Source: Anarhynchus alexandrinus
Lineage: Eukaryota > Chordata > Aves > Charadriiformes > Charadriidae
NCBI GenBank assembly: GCA_008711295.1
Contig: VUYV01000036.1
Span: 3,717,562 to 3,781,561, forward strand
Direction: 5' to 3'
DNA length: 64,000 nt
How positions within the stretch are numbered: position 1 is the stretch's first letter; each line of letters starts with the position of its first letter. A program made the translations under genes and the position numbers. The notes beneath the pieces were generated by a model, which saw nothing but the letters and a program-made list of their open reading frames with translations, was not told the origin of the DNA and ran no database searches. Of the stretch, positions 48,081 through 61,609 are shown piece after piece.

Positions 48081-50765
48081 TAATACTATGTAAATAATGG
48101 ACTTACCAAACCAAAGCAAGACTAGAGGAAAAAGCAATTCTGGTTGACTCCAAATGGAAATTCTGATAGGTTTTTTTTCACCCAGTTGATGAAATGAAAT
48201 GGGAAAACACCACAATTTTTTATCCTACTTTCAGTCGATAAAATGATTCATTTTATTCTTGGGTTGCTTAATCACTTTAAAAAAGCCTTTAAAATTTTGT
48301 TTGGTTTCAAAACACATTCTTTCAAAGTGAAAAGCTGAAACATTTGTTTTAGAAACCACTGAAATGGCATGATCAATCTTTTCAAAGGTGTCTACTCTTC
48401 TCAAAGATATTTCAGCCAAATCTATTTGATGATTCAACACAAAATCATAAATTGTTTCCAAGGGGGCACAATCAGCACAACAAAGGAAGTTAAAAATAAT
48501 TTACGCAAATCCAGTTTTCAAGGACTTTAAATAAGCATTTAGCTGTGATCAGAATCTTGGACTATTTTTGGAGGATTTAAATATCCCAAAAGGTGCCTTA
48601 TTCTATTTCACATATAGGATCTTTATTTATATCTTGACAAGGATAGTGAACTGAAGAGTAACTTCTTCAGCCTTAAAAACACATTTTTAATATTAAACAA
48701 AAAACTGTCTGTGATAGCCAAAAGAATCAGTTCCTACTGGGTCTTCATGTCTCATCACCAGCTGTTGAGGGCTATATTTGACTCAGCTGATTGCAGAGTA
48801 GCCGTCTGCTTTATAGATTCATAAGGTACATCCACTCACATAATGTGCAAAAATTCTTTTTCTGGTTCACTTTCCGATATAACTTCAACCCAGCTTCTAA
48901 AACTGATGTTATACATAATTAAACACTAATAACCCTCCTTCTATACCCACAGAAGCAGCCGAAGGATTATAAGCAGATGAATATGTGTATGATGAGCTGT
49001 GGACTCTCAAGACTTCAGTGCAGTAGGGCACTTAATACAGGTCTTGAAAATGCCATGCAGAGAAGTCAGGACTATACTGAGAGAAGTTTACTACCTTTCT
49101 TCCTCCTTTCCAACAGAATAATTATTACTTTCCACAAGGACTCAGTAAAGAAGAGTGCACGATACAAACATTTCTGTAATTTTAGCAATCAAAATGTTTA
49201 TTGGTAAAGAGGGCTGAATACACTGGAACATTTTCTTTCCTATCAAATTTTATCAAAAAATCCCATTCTTAAAGACTTTAATTACGTATTTCAAGTAAAC
49301 TTGATGTTTTCCAAGTCCAAAGTTAGACGCTGTACAGCTATGTCAAGTACTTTATAAATGCCAGAGAAACCAAATTAAACACAGACACGGATTTCATATA
49401 ATAGCTAGAGCTGAATGACCTCTTCAATCCAGAGTGTATTTAAAATAAATGTGGGTTGTTTTTTTCCCCTTCTCCTCAGGAAAAGAGTTTCTTTATTTCA
49501 AAATTGCTTATATTTCAAAATGTGCCTTCTGTGTATTTATTCTAGAACAAAAATTTGAGTTTTGGGATAAACTCAACTGGAAAAAAAGTTAAATGAAAAA
49601 CGCAAGGATTTTTGTAGTAATTGAAGTTATTTTTCACTCACTTTCCGAACTAAGAACTGTCAGTAATTGCGATTACATGAAATTCTACATCTTTGAGGAG
49701 CTGAAGTGTTTAAAAATCAAAAAGTAAATATGGTTTTTAATCACTGTTCTTGTGGGTTATTTCTTTTGAAATCCATAGTAAAGTAGACGGATTAACAAAT
49801 AGTCTGTTTTCATAAGAAAGACATCTCTGTATTCCTAACAAATATATTGACCTGATTTTATATTTATTTATTTGCTGACATTCCTTTCGCAGAGTACTAT
49901 AGATGCTAGTTTCAGCTGAGGAATCAATAAGATATCTATTTTGTTGTGGACAAGCATAGATATGATTTGGTTTCTGTAATGATTACTTTAGAAAATATGA
50001 TTACTTTAGAAAATACTCTTAAAACAGAACTTTTAATTCCACTCTGTTGAGATTGATATTTTAGGATAAATGTTAGAAAGTACTTACTATGGATCTGTAT
50101 CTTTTAGTCTGGACAAGAGTCCAAAAAACCCAATAACCTTAACATGCAGATGTTCTGTTTTAATAACATCTGCAATAGCATGACAATTCCAGAAGACCGA
50201 AATAGTGTTTTTTACTAAAAAAAAACAAAACACCAAAATAGAAATAGTGTATATAGAAGGTGTTACTAACAATACTAGAAAAATAACTGAAAAATATCAA
50301 TAAAGGGAGCTCACCTGATAAAGAAGTAAAGGATGGGATTTTAAAGACAAACTGAATTTATCAAAACACATCATTCTAATTTTTTAACTTAGCAAAAAAT
50401 AGATAAATTGAGAGTTGTTTGGGTTTTTCTGTCTCTTCAGAGGCAAAAGCAAGGTACTACACAGATCGTCAGCCTGCGCTATATCTGCGTGCCACAGGCC
50501 ACTACATATTGGAGCTTGAGGGTCAGGTACCACCCAGGATCTGCACTGCTGTGTTAACAAGCTTTTTCTCCGTCACTTTTATCTCAGCAAATTACTGATA
50601 TGCCCTGTGATGGTCTTCCAAAAATGAAAGAGCTCAAATATATACAAGTCTATATTTACACTTTTTAAACAACAGAAGTCTGGATTTCAGCTGGCGAGAT
50701 CAGTCACTGCCCTGGTCACTTCTTGTAAGAAATGTAAATGCAGCAGAAGTCATTCAGCCAAACAG
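48081..50765. other. Unique AT-rich DNA, no gene seen
   Basis: No supported gene or long repeat besides the short tandem at 49979-50014. Confidence 0.6.
49979..50014 (+). repeat. 18-bp perfect tandem duplication
   Basis: The unit 'atgattactttagaaaat' is present twice with no spacer and no mismatch (49979-49996, 49997-50014). Confidence 0.9.
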
Positions 50766-51190
50766 ATCATAGAATCATAGAAGGGTTTAGGTTGGAAAGG
50801 ACCTTGAAGATGATTGAGTTTCAACCCCCCTGCCATAGGCAAGGACACCTCCCACTAGAGCAGGTTGCCCAAGACCACGTCCAGCCTGGCCTTGAACACC
50901 TCCAGGGATGGGGACTCAACAACCTCTCGGGGCAACCTGTTCCAGTGCCTCACCACCCTCAAAGTGAAAAACTTCTTCCTAATGTTCACTCTAAACCTGC
51001 CCTCTTCCAGTTTGAAGCCATTCCCCCTCGTCCTATCACTCCATGCCCCAGTAAAAAGTCCTTCCCCAGCTCTCCTGTAGGCCCCCTTTAGGGACTGGAA
51101 GGCCGCAAGAAGATNCTCCTCTGGACACGCTCCAGCAGGTCCATGTCCTTCTTATGTTGGGGACTCCAGAGCTGGATGCAGTACTACAAA
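50766..51190 (-). mobile_element. CR1 3' end, ~425 bp with internal deletion at an N
   Basis: The left end is the CR1 tail in antisense ('gatcatagaatcatagaagg'), so the element is on the minus strand. Conserved 3' blocks follow in antisense: 'ccccctgccataggcaagg', 'caacctgttccagtgcctca', 'cttcttcctaatgttcac', and 'attccccctcgtcctatcac'. Near the N at 51115 the expected stretch between 'ggaaggccgca' and 'ctcctctggacacgctcc' is missing; by family consensus I estimate several tens of bases. Plus-strand frames through this region (50738-51091 and 50865-51080) are antisense shadows of the repeat. Confidence 0.95.
51115..51115. other. Ambiguous base (N) inside CR1 with missing sequence
   Basis: The N replaces part of a well-known CR1 stretch and the flanks do not overlap. 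This is probably an under-sized gap in a repeat. Confidence 0.65.
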
Positions 51191-53169
51191 GGAGCACTCA
51201 TTGCACTGCCCCTCTCAGGGCTCAAACTGTGCTAACTTTGGTTTTCACACAATGGGGAAAATGCTAAGATGCCTGTTTTTTTGCCCTGGCCAAGTACTCC
51301 TTGAGGAGCAGAGGTCAAGCGCATAGCTCTCATTTTGAGATCAACAGATGGGGTGCAGTGAAGCAGAGGGTCTTGTGGAATTCCACAATGTGGAAAACAG
51401 CACATCAGGAACAAACACCTGGGAACTGCATCCACACAAACCACAAGTAAGGAACATCTCTCATTAGAAAGGATGACGAATGACAGCAAGCAAATAAAAG
51501 GTAGAAACCCACTTTCCACTTCTCCATGACCTTCAAGCTTTACCACATCTTCCTCAAAGACCTAAGGTAAGTTATGCCATTGGAAAATTTATGGGCTCAC
51601 TACAAACTTCAGTGGATAGAATTTGATGCCATCGGATTTGGAGGGAAAATTTTGGTCACCTGCTTCCACAGTTACTTTGGTTAAGGACTGTGATGCTTAC
51701 CCCCTATTCCTTAAAGACAGGAGCGTGGGCCCACAGAATTTTTTATGTTCTTTATTTAGTTTTAACTACATTTTCCAGATAACTTTTTAGGAGCCTGAGG
51801 CTCAGACATTCTAAACATTGTCTTTCCTTGTTATCCCCAAAGCATATACAATTTCACTACCTCCTTGCTCAGTGGCTTGAGTCACATTTCTCCACTTTAT
51901 GGTTGCTGTGCTATGATGAAGCCTGACTCAGCATCCTTCCTGAGGGTCAGTGTATGGCCAACCTTGTGTTTCAGCATATTATTACAGTTCAGTTGTTTCT
52001 GGTTTTGCATTAATCAGTATAAAACATTTTGCTGTGTAGTACTTGAGGTTTGGAAGGCCTTAGAGAAAAAGAAGCTGCACTGAAGGTGGTTTTGTTCCTT
52101 AGTGCTGGGGAGACTTCTCTGTGTGCCCTATTGCAGCTCTGCAGGGGATGCATGTGTCTGAAGGGCCAGCTGAAGTGCTGGGTACTGGAAATCCAGTTCC
52201 TTCTGATTTGGGATAAATACTACTTCTCTTCTGCTCCTGTTAAGGTTAGGTGATATTTTAAGACCTAAGAAACAGACTGGTATTTCATGAACAAAAATGA
52301 TCTGCTTCCTTTTTAGCCCCATCGCTCCTCCTGGCAGTTCTTAGGCTTTCTAAACAGTATATTTTCTTGCTATTCCAGCAGCACATACAGCTATATTAAT
52401 GATTTATATATTATTATTTATTATAATAATTAGTTATATTATCTATGTTGGTGTTAGGTACAGCGTTACAAGGAAGGGTATGATGCATGCAGATGCCTTG
52501 CAGACACTCCGGCCGCTGGAGTGGCACCAACACAGTGAACGTTCACCCCCTTTGTCCTTATATATATCCAAGTTGGTTTTAAAAGAGGTCAGAGAGTTTG
52601 AATGGGTAATCAAACTGATCTCAAAAACATATATTTTCCATACTCTTTTAGCAGACAGCCCTTCCTCTCAGACGCTTGAATTAAGCAACTGAAATGTCCA
52701 AGCAGATTTGTGACCTGGAAAAAAAAAAGCTCTAGGCTGTTGATATTTATTTTTAATAAATCCTGAAAAACTGAGCAAGTTCCAGGGGATTGGAGGTGAG
52801 CCAGAGAGAACAGAAAAGCTGACATATGTAATTACAGGCTTGAAGGGCTCTTAAGCTCATATACCCTCTCCCCCCAAACCTGTGTGGGTAACTGATAGTG
52901 ACTTCAATAAATATATTACGGAAATAGGGAAATATTAGTTGGAATCATTTCACTGAAATTACACCTGGACAAATATACTACATATTACCCTAAAAATTTA
53001 TGTGCTCAATTGACAGAAGGAGCTATACTGATGCATTAAGATTAGATATGCTAGCCTATATGCTGCTCTAGTAACTCTAGTAACAAAAAAATTGTGATAT
53101 AACAACCACAATCATATTAATGAATTAACTGTCAGACTTAGTAACAAATTAGGGTCTAATTAGTCCAAT
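51191..53169. other. Unique DNA, no gene seen
   Basis: No supported gene. A pure AT-rich low-complexity patch occupies about 52394-52446 (units of 'tta' and 'ataa'). Confidence 0.6.
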
Positions 53170-53320
53170 CCCACAGGAACTGGTTGTTGCCCCAGGGTTG
53201 TTCATTTGTTTCACCAATGATGTACATGGATATGTCATCATAAATGGATATACACCTTATTTCTGAGGTGGGGTGTGCAGGTGACACATTATTTGGATTA
53301 AAAAAGAGAATAACAATGAC
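53170..53320 (+). mobile_element. Ancient CR1 fragment with RT catalytic box
   Basis: The plus strand shows the core of a CR1-type reverse transcriptase: 'ccccagggttgttcatttg' then 'accaatgatgtacatgga', matching the stretch after motif B. The catalytic box region at 53274-53288 reads C-A-G-D-T, where the family has (Y/F)-A-D-D-T. The first catalytic aspartate has therefore changed to glycine. The open frame containing it (53244-53510) is otherwise unremarkable. Whether similarity continues past 53320 is unclear. Confidence 0.62.
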
Positions 53321-56300
53321 AGTTCTTTATGTTTTCTGCTGGACGGCTGAGTGCAACTTGATATTTTTTATTCATTTCAGGCAGCTGACCTCAGAGAAGG
53401 TTAAAATCTCACTAGTAACTCAAGGTCCGGAAAACACAGATTACGTCATCCATCTTCAGTGGAAGTTCACACTAAACAGCTTATCAAAAGGCAGGTTTAG
53501 AGATCTGTAACAAGAAGAATAACCTCTGATACCAGTCGGTTCTTCAGAGAGAAAGGCATAATAAGATCATATGACTGGAAGCTCAAGAAAGAAGAATGAA
53601 AACTGGAAATGACCTGAAAGTTCTTTTATCAGGAAGGTTGGAGTAAGGTATCACTGAGTAAATGGACAAAAGAAGGTTCTATTTCTATCACGAGTTATGG
53701 GGCTTAGTAATGATATGAGGCTATGTGTCTACAGCCTGAATTATGAAAGATGTTCACGACCCACTGTGCAGCTTTAGTGTCTTTGAAACCTTGAAAAGAA
53801 TGCAAACTCACTTCCAGCTCTGGGGAAAAAAAATAATTACAATATGTGCTTTTTTGGTGACTCAAATTGTATGAGTTTTGCAGAACCTCGCTTAGACTTG
53901 GCAACGTCAGCATCTGGAAGGTAACAGCTATTTCAATTGTGGTGTTACTGTTACAATCTGAATTGGCATCTCACCATCATCAAACGCCATTTTAAACCGC
54001 TTCAGATTATCAGATCACCTCTTAATCCTTTTGTAGAGGGAAGGGACCACTCTAAAGTATTCAACACTGATTTGTAGATATTAATTTAACAATCGGAATA
54101 TCACAGTTAGAGCTTTTTGTGGTAAGGTAGAAGGTGGTGGTTTCTTTTTCAAAGCAAGGCTTTTACCCAACCCCAAACTAATTCTGCACCTTATCAGAAG
54201 TTCAGTACTCAATATTTTGAAGCCCATTATTTCAAACTGTCAACGTAATTATCAGTTATCAAATATAAGAACGGCATCATTCATAATCACAAGAATTTAT
54301 GGTTGGAGGATTTTGTTGTTTCCTACAAACAGCCAAGTACTCAGACACTGATCAGTTAGTTAGAAATGAAAACATCTGGCTCATTACAGTGTTTGTATTG
54401 CACTGATAAAATTCAAACAGTTCTGTAATACATTGATTGAATGGCAGAGCCTGCATTTGCAAAAAGTACTGTAACTGCTTAATAACCCTCAAGAGCTAAG
54501 CCTTTATATGTGTTCATATTTAAAGACTCCGCACAGATAAACTCCAGCCCAGGTTTCCAATTGTCCTTCGCAGAACTTTTAAAAGAAAAATTAAAAAAGA
54601 AGTTCAAGTAAAGAAACACCAGAAACTGTTTTTGCCTCCTCCCTGACCTCAGTTGACAGTTATCACATGAACCCAGAAAGAAAATCCATCCCATGTTTAT
54701 CCAATATATCATCTGTAAATTGTTTAAGATCATCCTTATGATATCTAGCCCTAATACCATTTTTTTTTTTTGGCTTAAGTGTCCTAGCAGTCACATACTC
54801 ATGCTTTGGGCACTGAGCACCGCACAATCCTAAATATAGAAGACGTATGGAACTCTAGAGGTCAGAAGTAACATGAGGCTATCAGACCAGTTCCTTTACT
54901 CCATACAGATAAACTGTTGGGGAAAGAAATACAAAAGACACATAAAGCAGTGCAGCAGACAGACAAAATGGATGCAAATGCTAATCAGAATCCTTCCACC
55001 ATTTGTATAGACACACCTATTCTACCCTCTGTTCTCAAGGTGGAAATGTATATACCCTGCCCTGCCTATAACTAAACGCCCATGCTAAATAAGCGTCAAA
55101 CTACTCACAACCAAAAAAGCAGTGTACCCATCCTGCTGAAATCATTATCAACTTCAGATGGAGAAAGAAGTGAAGAATCCGCCTTCTGTTATCTTTGATC
55201 AACTACCAGAACAATACAGTGATTGAACTTGTGTAACTAAAATGTCTCACTTTTCTAAGAACAGAAGAGAAGCATAATTAAGTTCACTCATGCAGCAGGA
55301 AATATAAGGCAAAAATCAACGCATATTTAACACAGTGGTATTTTTTTACTAGCTCTCAAGTTCTGCTTTGGCATAGTGCAGGTTGGCCCATTTATGCCAT
55401 AACTCAACAAGGAAGTTTTCTGCCACTGTCAAGAAATTAAAGTGGGGCAGCATTTGGTTTTAGATTAATATAAATGTAGTTTAGAGTAACTGTTGCAGTA
55501 TAATCCTACTCAAAGCTTTCTCTTGTTGAACAAGCAAGAAAAACATGACTAAACACCCTTCTAGTAAACAGTCTTCTATCACCTCTTCTGTCAGTTTTTG
55601 TTTTAAGTTTGACAGAGAGCTGTCGTCTAGGTCAGCTGTTCAACGCGTGCAACACTGGAAAACCAAGATTCAAACTTGATCAGAATTAGTGTTATTCTCT
55701 AGTTTAGTGCATCTTCTTTGCAGTATTTTTTGCAAAAGGCAAAGATTTAACAATTCTCTCAGATAAAGACATGACAAAAATGTGTTATCACAAACGATGA
55801 ACACTGTGGCAAGTGTACAGTGATGCACTAAATAAACCTAGCTTGACTTTGTCCATATGAGAACATATTCCAGTCCAGATTAATCTAAAACTAATTTCAG
55901 GTACCAGGGTGCCCGGGCTAGGGGAGCACGGTTGCCCCGCATTCTCTGCTACAGTTGGTAGAGAAAAAGAGAAATGTCCCAAAGAAATTCAGTCCTGCTA
56001 GGATCTGAATTGTCTGCTGGAACTGCCTATTTGTCCTGGTAAATTATGGACACGGTCTTGGCAGATGCTCAGTAATCCTAAATTAGCCTTCTTAGTTATG
56101 CACCTAAAATTAGGTGGTACCTAGCTGAGTATCGTTGCCACATAACATACCCCAGAACAGTCTGTCTCATTATTTACTATCATATGTATGTGCGTGGACA
56201 ATTTTTATTCTCTTCTTCTTACTTTAAGTAGAAAACTCCCAAAGCAAATTTTCTGATAGGAAACGTGCCTGTTGACTGAACTCGCTAAAAGTCTCAGCAT

Positions 56301-57549
56301 AATTATTTTTGGAAGAGACATTCTAAAGGAACTGCACTAGTGAAAACATTTTTCTCGTTTACACCAGTTTGAAAAGGTTGCCTGACTCTGTCTAGCTAAT
56401 TTTTGAGCCAGTTTGATGCTGGCAGCCTCAGGTTCCATTTTTCCCCTCATTTCAGATGCTTTAGGACTCAGTATTCTTCTGCTGAATAGAACAGTGGAGA
56501 AGACAGATGAGGAAGATTATGTACTGTTTCCACTTCAGTCTGATTATTTGTGCAGAACATACAAATTTGAAGACCCATGCAAGTGAACTTCTCAGTGCTT
56601 CCCTCTCTATCTGCTAATTTGGAACTAAATCATTTGACTGTTCCTGGATTGCTCCCTGATACCACCAATTTAGACTGTGATTTCATTAAAATAATCATTA
56701 CCAGGGTAAGTACTGCTTAAATGAGTGTGCAGCTGGTGAAACACAGCAGCTAGAATGCAAGACAGTCTGCTTTAGTTACACCTCTTTGTACGGGCTTACA
56801 TAAAGAATAATGAATATGTACAAAACCCCTGCAATACAATAGAACTTGAACATTTTACTTACTGCTTTATAATCCTAATGGAACAATTTCCAGCAAGATG
56901 AAAAGAAATCGTTCTGCCTTTCAAGATTTTCTTCCTCACACATTCTTTGGATCTAAAATGGTGTTATTCATTCTAACCCCAGACAACAAGAGCACAGTAA
57001 TCATTTTCACATTTATTTCAGATAGAATATGTATTGACTGGAAAATAATATTCCAAAAATGCACTTCTGAACAGTTCAACACACTGTTGAGTAGCCCTCA
57101 ACCAGCAGTCACTGCTGACATTCTATAATCCACATAAATCAAAATTGGACCTAGACTCTTCACAGACTCTGCAAAAGGCATTGGCCTCTCTTTTTCTCTC
57201 CTTTCTTGGCATTTTGCATCTTTCTTCAAATGAGCTCAAAAGTTTCAAAGATTTTAATTAATTGGTACAGGAATTTTTTTAAAGCATGCATTTTCAAATC
57301 TGTTTCTGGTGTCTTCAGGATGTTAATGGCTCCGTTCTTTCATGCGTATGTCATGAGATAAATAGGCTACATAATGCTTTAGCGTAGAATAATTCTCAGT
57401 GTTATAACAACTAGTAAAATAGATAGGCAGCTTTAGGCATGGCAAAAGTGTACTTAGAAGTTGATAACGCTAAAGCACATTACCAAATGCATGAACCTAT
57501 AAATTCATGCTGGAAGGTGATTTATACATGGCATTAATCAAAATTAATA
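53321..57549. other. Unique AT-rich DNA, no gene seen
   Basis: No supported gene. Poly-T and poly-A runs occur near 54762 and 53825. An ancient-repeat-like motif patch near 56085-56150 is listed separately. Confidence 0.58.
56085..56150. repeat. Inverted 'cacctaa/ttaggtg' motif patch
   Basis: CACCTAA and TTAGGTG (56101-56107 and 56110-56116) form a perfect 7-bp inverted repeat with two bases between. Related words 'attagccttcttag' and 'ggtacctag' flank it. The wording resembles the repeat at 13.34-13.70 kb ('taggcacctagag'), so both may be pieces of one old repeat family. Confidence 0.35.
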
Positions 57550-57670
57550 TCTTACTAAGATCAGGTTTCATCAATGGCATAAGGAGCGATTTCCAACAGA
57601 ACACCTCAAGGATCAGCTCCAGTCTTTAAGTTCTACTTCACATATTTAATTTGCCTGAGCACCAAAATAG
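57550..57670 (+). mobile_element. Possible ancient CR1 RT fragment
   Basis: 'acctcaaggatcagctccag' (about 57602-57621) then 'tctacttcacatatttaat' follow the CR1 RT stretch around motif B ('cctcagggatcagtcctgg', 'ttcaacatatttat'). The match is short and decayed. It could be chance, but the spacing is right. Confidence 0.38.
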
Positions 57671-58563
57671 CATGACCACTATTTATTAGATGCTATATTT
57701 CCTGCTCTCTTCAATCCTTGCTTGTTAAACTGTGAGTATACTTTTGAGATTTTAACTGGTCTTCTAGGTTTTTTTTTCTATATATAAAAAATAAAATCCT
57801 CCAGGAAGCTCAAATGTTCAAAGCCAATATGGTGACCTACCTCAGCAGTAAAAAATGAACTACAACGTACCCATCAATGGATATGAAGGAAAAAAAAAAA
57901 GAAAAAGCTGGAAGTGCTAGTCAAGAGACAAAACTTTAATCCACCTCTTATTTAATCTGAGAAAATCAGAATACAGAAAGCAAAGTACAACAAATTTGGC
58001 ACCAATAACGCTTCTATATAACCCATCAATTAATAGTGACAACTATGTTCTTGGTAAACTATTAAATGCTCGCTAAATTATCATACAACAAGGTAATTAC
58101 TGCAGACTAAACAGAGAGCTAAATTTTTCTCATAAATTAGTATGAGTTCTTTCACACGTCCCTATCTAACAAAAATGTCACCTTAAAATGAATTTATCCA
58201 GAATGGGCAAACATTTCATTCACATATCTTGTCTTTTCATTCATTTGAAAGAACATTTCCTGGGCACACGATTGTCGGATTTGATTATGCAAAGAATGGA
58301 GACATTTTAAAATATGAACTTTGGAGTATTTCTCAGACATTTCTGCTGAGCGGTATGATACCTAAACATCAGTTCGTATTAGAAATTTCCTAACACAGGG
58401 CAAAATATAATCTGCTAGAGTGGGTATGCCAGCTCCGAGACTCTATGTATAAAAAAGACAGAGATGTAGCAGTAAACATTATAGCATAACAAATGCTACT
58501 GGAGTGGACTTTGCTATCGTATATGGTAATATATTAGAAGATAAGAACAAAATCAAAAAGAAT
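57671..58563. other. Unique AT-rich DNA, no gene seen
   Basis: Nothing beyond poly-A/T runs (for example the 12-base A run near 57889) can be supported. Confidence 0.6.
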
Positions 58564-58693
58564 AGGTTGGATGGGGCTTTGAGCAACCTGGTCTAGTGGG
58601 AGGTGTCCCTGCCCATGGCAGGGGGGGTGGAACTAGATGATCTTTAAGGTCCCTTCCAACCTAAACCATTCTATGATTTTATGATTCTATGAT
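58564..58693 (+). mobile_element. CR1 3' tail, 130 bp
   Basis: The conserved last part of CR1 reads in sense: 'ggttggatggggctttgagc', 'ctggtctagtgggaggtgtc', then a G-run and 'ccttccaacctaaaccattc', ending in three tail units of the 'attctatgat' kind. The copy is cut off 5' of 58564, as is usual for CR1. Confidence 0.95.
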
Positions 58694-61587
58694 ACTAAGA
58701 ATATAAAATAAAAACACAAGTCATCTTTTCCTCTCCTCCAGTGATACCTAAAAATCATTGGGGAGGTGAAGGCAATCCTTGCAGACATTGTGCAAGATTC
58801 ATACAAATGTATGAAACCCTGATGGAAACTTTTTAATTTGTTTGGTTCCTTTATAATACAAATGAAGGCTTTTACATGGAAAACTTTGGATTTATCAACT
58901 TACTCCTTTATAAAGAAACAGAGGTTACTTGACAAGTCTCACCTATAGGTTTTCCTCATTTCCTTTATGAACCTACTATTCTATTTCAGTGTATACTCAC
59001 TCATTCCTAATGCAGTTTGCTAACTTTCCCTCTGGCTCTTAAATCCAGTAGCACATGCTGGAAGGAATAAACACAAATAATCATTCGGTTTACTTCAGTA
59101 TTGAAGGAATATTTTAATACGTAATAGAAGAATTCAGTGTCAGATAAAGAACATTCTCATATCCAGACGTTAAAAAACTTCTGAATGTCTGCAAAAGAAC
59201 AGTTCACAGCAATCTTCTATTATCTAAAAGTGGAAAAAAGGGCTATGTGATCAGAATAAAGACTAAATACCTCAAAAAACTTTGAAGTTACCAGAAAAAC
59301 ACATTTTCTACCACAAAAATTGTACAAATTCAAAGACAAAATTTGACAATCTCTAAACATTAGTTGTTCTGATAGAACATGCTAATGTTTTATGAGACCA
59401 AAGTCTGAAACCAAAACATGAAGAGGCAGCAGTGGTTATTTATCAATAATGCTAAAAGTACATTAGTAACTATGGCAAAATCATGTGGGATATTGTGAAC
59501 TAAGCATGATGTGAAATGAAAAGAGACAATTGAAAGGGCTATGACATTTTATAGTGTAATTAGACAATTAATGATTCTGTCTGATCCCTGGAGCTTGAGC
59601 TCCATTTTGTTTCTGTATCCAAGGAGATTTATCTTTCCAGATTTGGATGCCCTTTAGTTGACTACACTTCTACCACTTCTGTTTCGGAGTCTTTTTATTC
59701 GGACATTATTGTTAGCCTTTTATCTCATCAGTGATTAGCCATCAAACTGACAAATTTATAGGTGCCATTATTGTCTGGGTCTTTGGTGACTTCTTCTGTT
59801 ACAACTTTTCATCTCTTATCTTCAAGTGCTTCTCTGCACAAATGAAAGCAGGTTATTGGAGACAATTTAATAGGTTGAAGTGACCTGGGATGTTCTGTCT
59901 CTTTCTGTTTGAGGAATGTAGGTCTTCTGTAAGAATTATGTTGGGCTGTGGGGGAAGTCTGGATACAAGATGTACTAGAACATGGAAGGTCCACCCCTGT
60001 TATTTTACAACTTTGTCCAAAGATAAACAGAACAGATATATCCAACAGATACATAACTTCAGGAAAACATGTTTATGTCTAGGTAGTAATTTTTAATGAC
60101 ACTGCGGGCAGGAGCTAGTTACAAAGATTAAAAAAAAAGCAATCATAATTGGAAAAATGTGCATAATATAGAAAACATGAAGGATGACAAATGGAACCAG
60201 TAAGCTACCTATGGCTGCTCCTAATGATGGAGCAGCACAAACAATAATGTTTAAGCTTGCTAGAATGCTTTTTGCTTGATCCACTTCAAAGCTGGAGCGC
60301 GCACGTTTAAACGCTAATGACATTTCAGTTACAGTATTCGCTATTTTGGAGAAACTAGGAGACAGACTAGAAGACAGTGAAAATAAGCAGCAGGGGTAAG
60401 TGGCATGAATAACAGGAAAATTTGGAAACCAGAAACAAATTGAAAATCTTAATGCTAGTGTGTCTTGAAAAAAATTGAGGATAACAACTGCATTTCACTT
60501 TTCTGTAGGAAAGTTCATAAATTTCTTGAAGATATAAAATTATTTAAGCTATCAGGACTCATTGTTCTTTTAGATCTGCATCTAAATGAGGCAAAAACCA
60601 CTTGAGTTTTAAAACCTGTAGTTTTACAGTTAAAACCCTCATGTTACTTGTGGATATAATGATTCTAACAGTGATGGATAGGATTGGTAACCTAGGGTTT
60701 AGACTAATAATTTCTAATTATCTGAACTTTTTTACAGTTTTCTAGTGGCAAAGCTGATTTTTAACGATGAGTGAGATGCCAGGGATTACACTAGGTAATT
60801 GTCTATCCAGCCAGGAAAAGAAGTGATTGCAGATGTACAGTATTAGAACTGGCCCCAAATTTGCCAGAGCTGGTCTCTTCCTGATTATCTGTCATGCTGG
60901 GACATTGAGATAATAAGTTCAAAAAGCAAAGAAGAGCGACTATGCTAGTGTTAAAATGTTATTGGATGCTATATGGCAGTTGCCATAATATATTACATTT
61001 CCCATCTGATGAGCTTGGTAGCTACATTAAATGTGTTTGCTTTGGAGATTCTAAACATAGAAAATATTTTACGAGGGACCTTACATTCTCCTCTCCCTGA
61101 ATAGTCATAAGTCACAGAAGGACAGAAGGAGGTTTTATATACCCACCTAGAAGTAAACATATGTAGCACACAGAGATAATCCTGATGGTTCATTTGATTT
61201 TCTCTTTAGGGGCAGAGTTTCCTGAGGGCCTGGATAACAGGAAATGAAGCATTCAACAATAACACGATGCTATTCTTTTTTTTGTCTGATATCTAAGTTG
61301 TTCTGCTGTTTCTTTGTATGTGAAAGATGGTTCACCTTCACATAGACCCAACTGTGGAGCTTCTAAAGAAATAAGGATGATACCAATTTACTACATTGAC
61401 ACAGTCACTTCCACTTCTCACTTCCTTCACAGGTACCTTTTACTCAACTTTTAGTCCAATGGTATTTATTTTTAAATTGGGCAAACTCTGAAAGGAAGAA
61501 TTTTACTATTGTAGCACTATCTTCATCTTCTCTGAGAGCTATCATTATCAGTCTCCGAAAGAAGGCAAACCCTTACCATAGATACTT

Positions 61588-61609
61588 GCTAATTCCTCGC
61601 TAATTCCTC
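61588..61609 (+). repeat. 11-bp tandem duplication
   Basis: The unit 'gctaattcctc' is repeated exactly twice without a spacer. Confidence 0.85.

Noticed and set aside
50738..51091. 117-codon plus-strand frame and 71-codon companion
   Set aside because: Antisense translation of a CR1 3' UTR. A similar peptide appears from the other CR1 copy at 63413-63610, which shows that it is repeat-derived.
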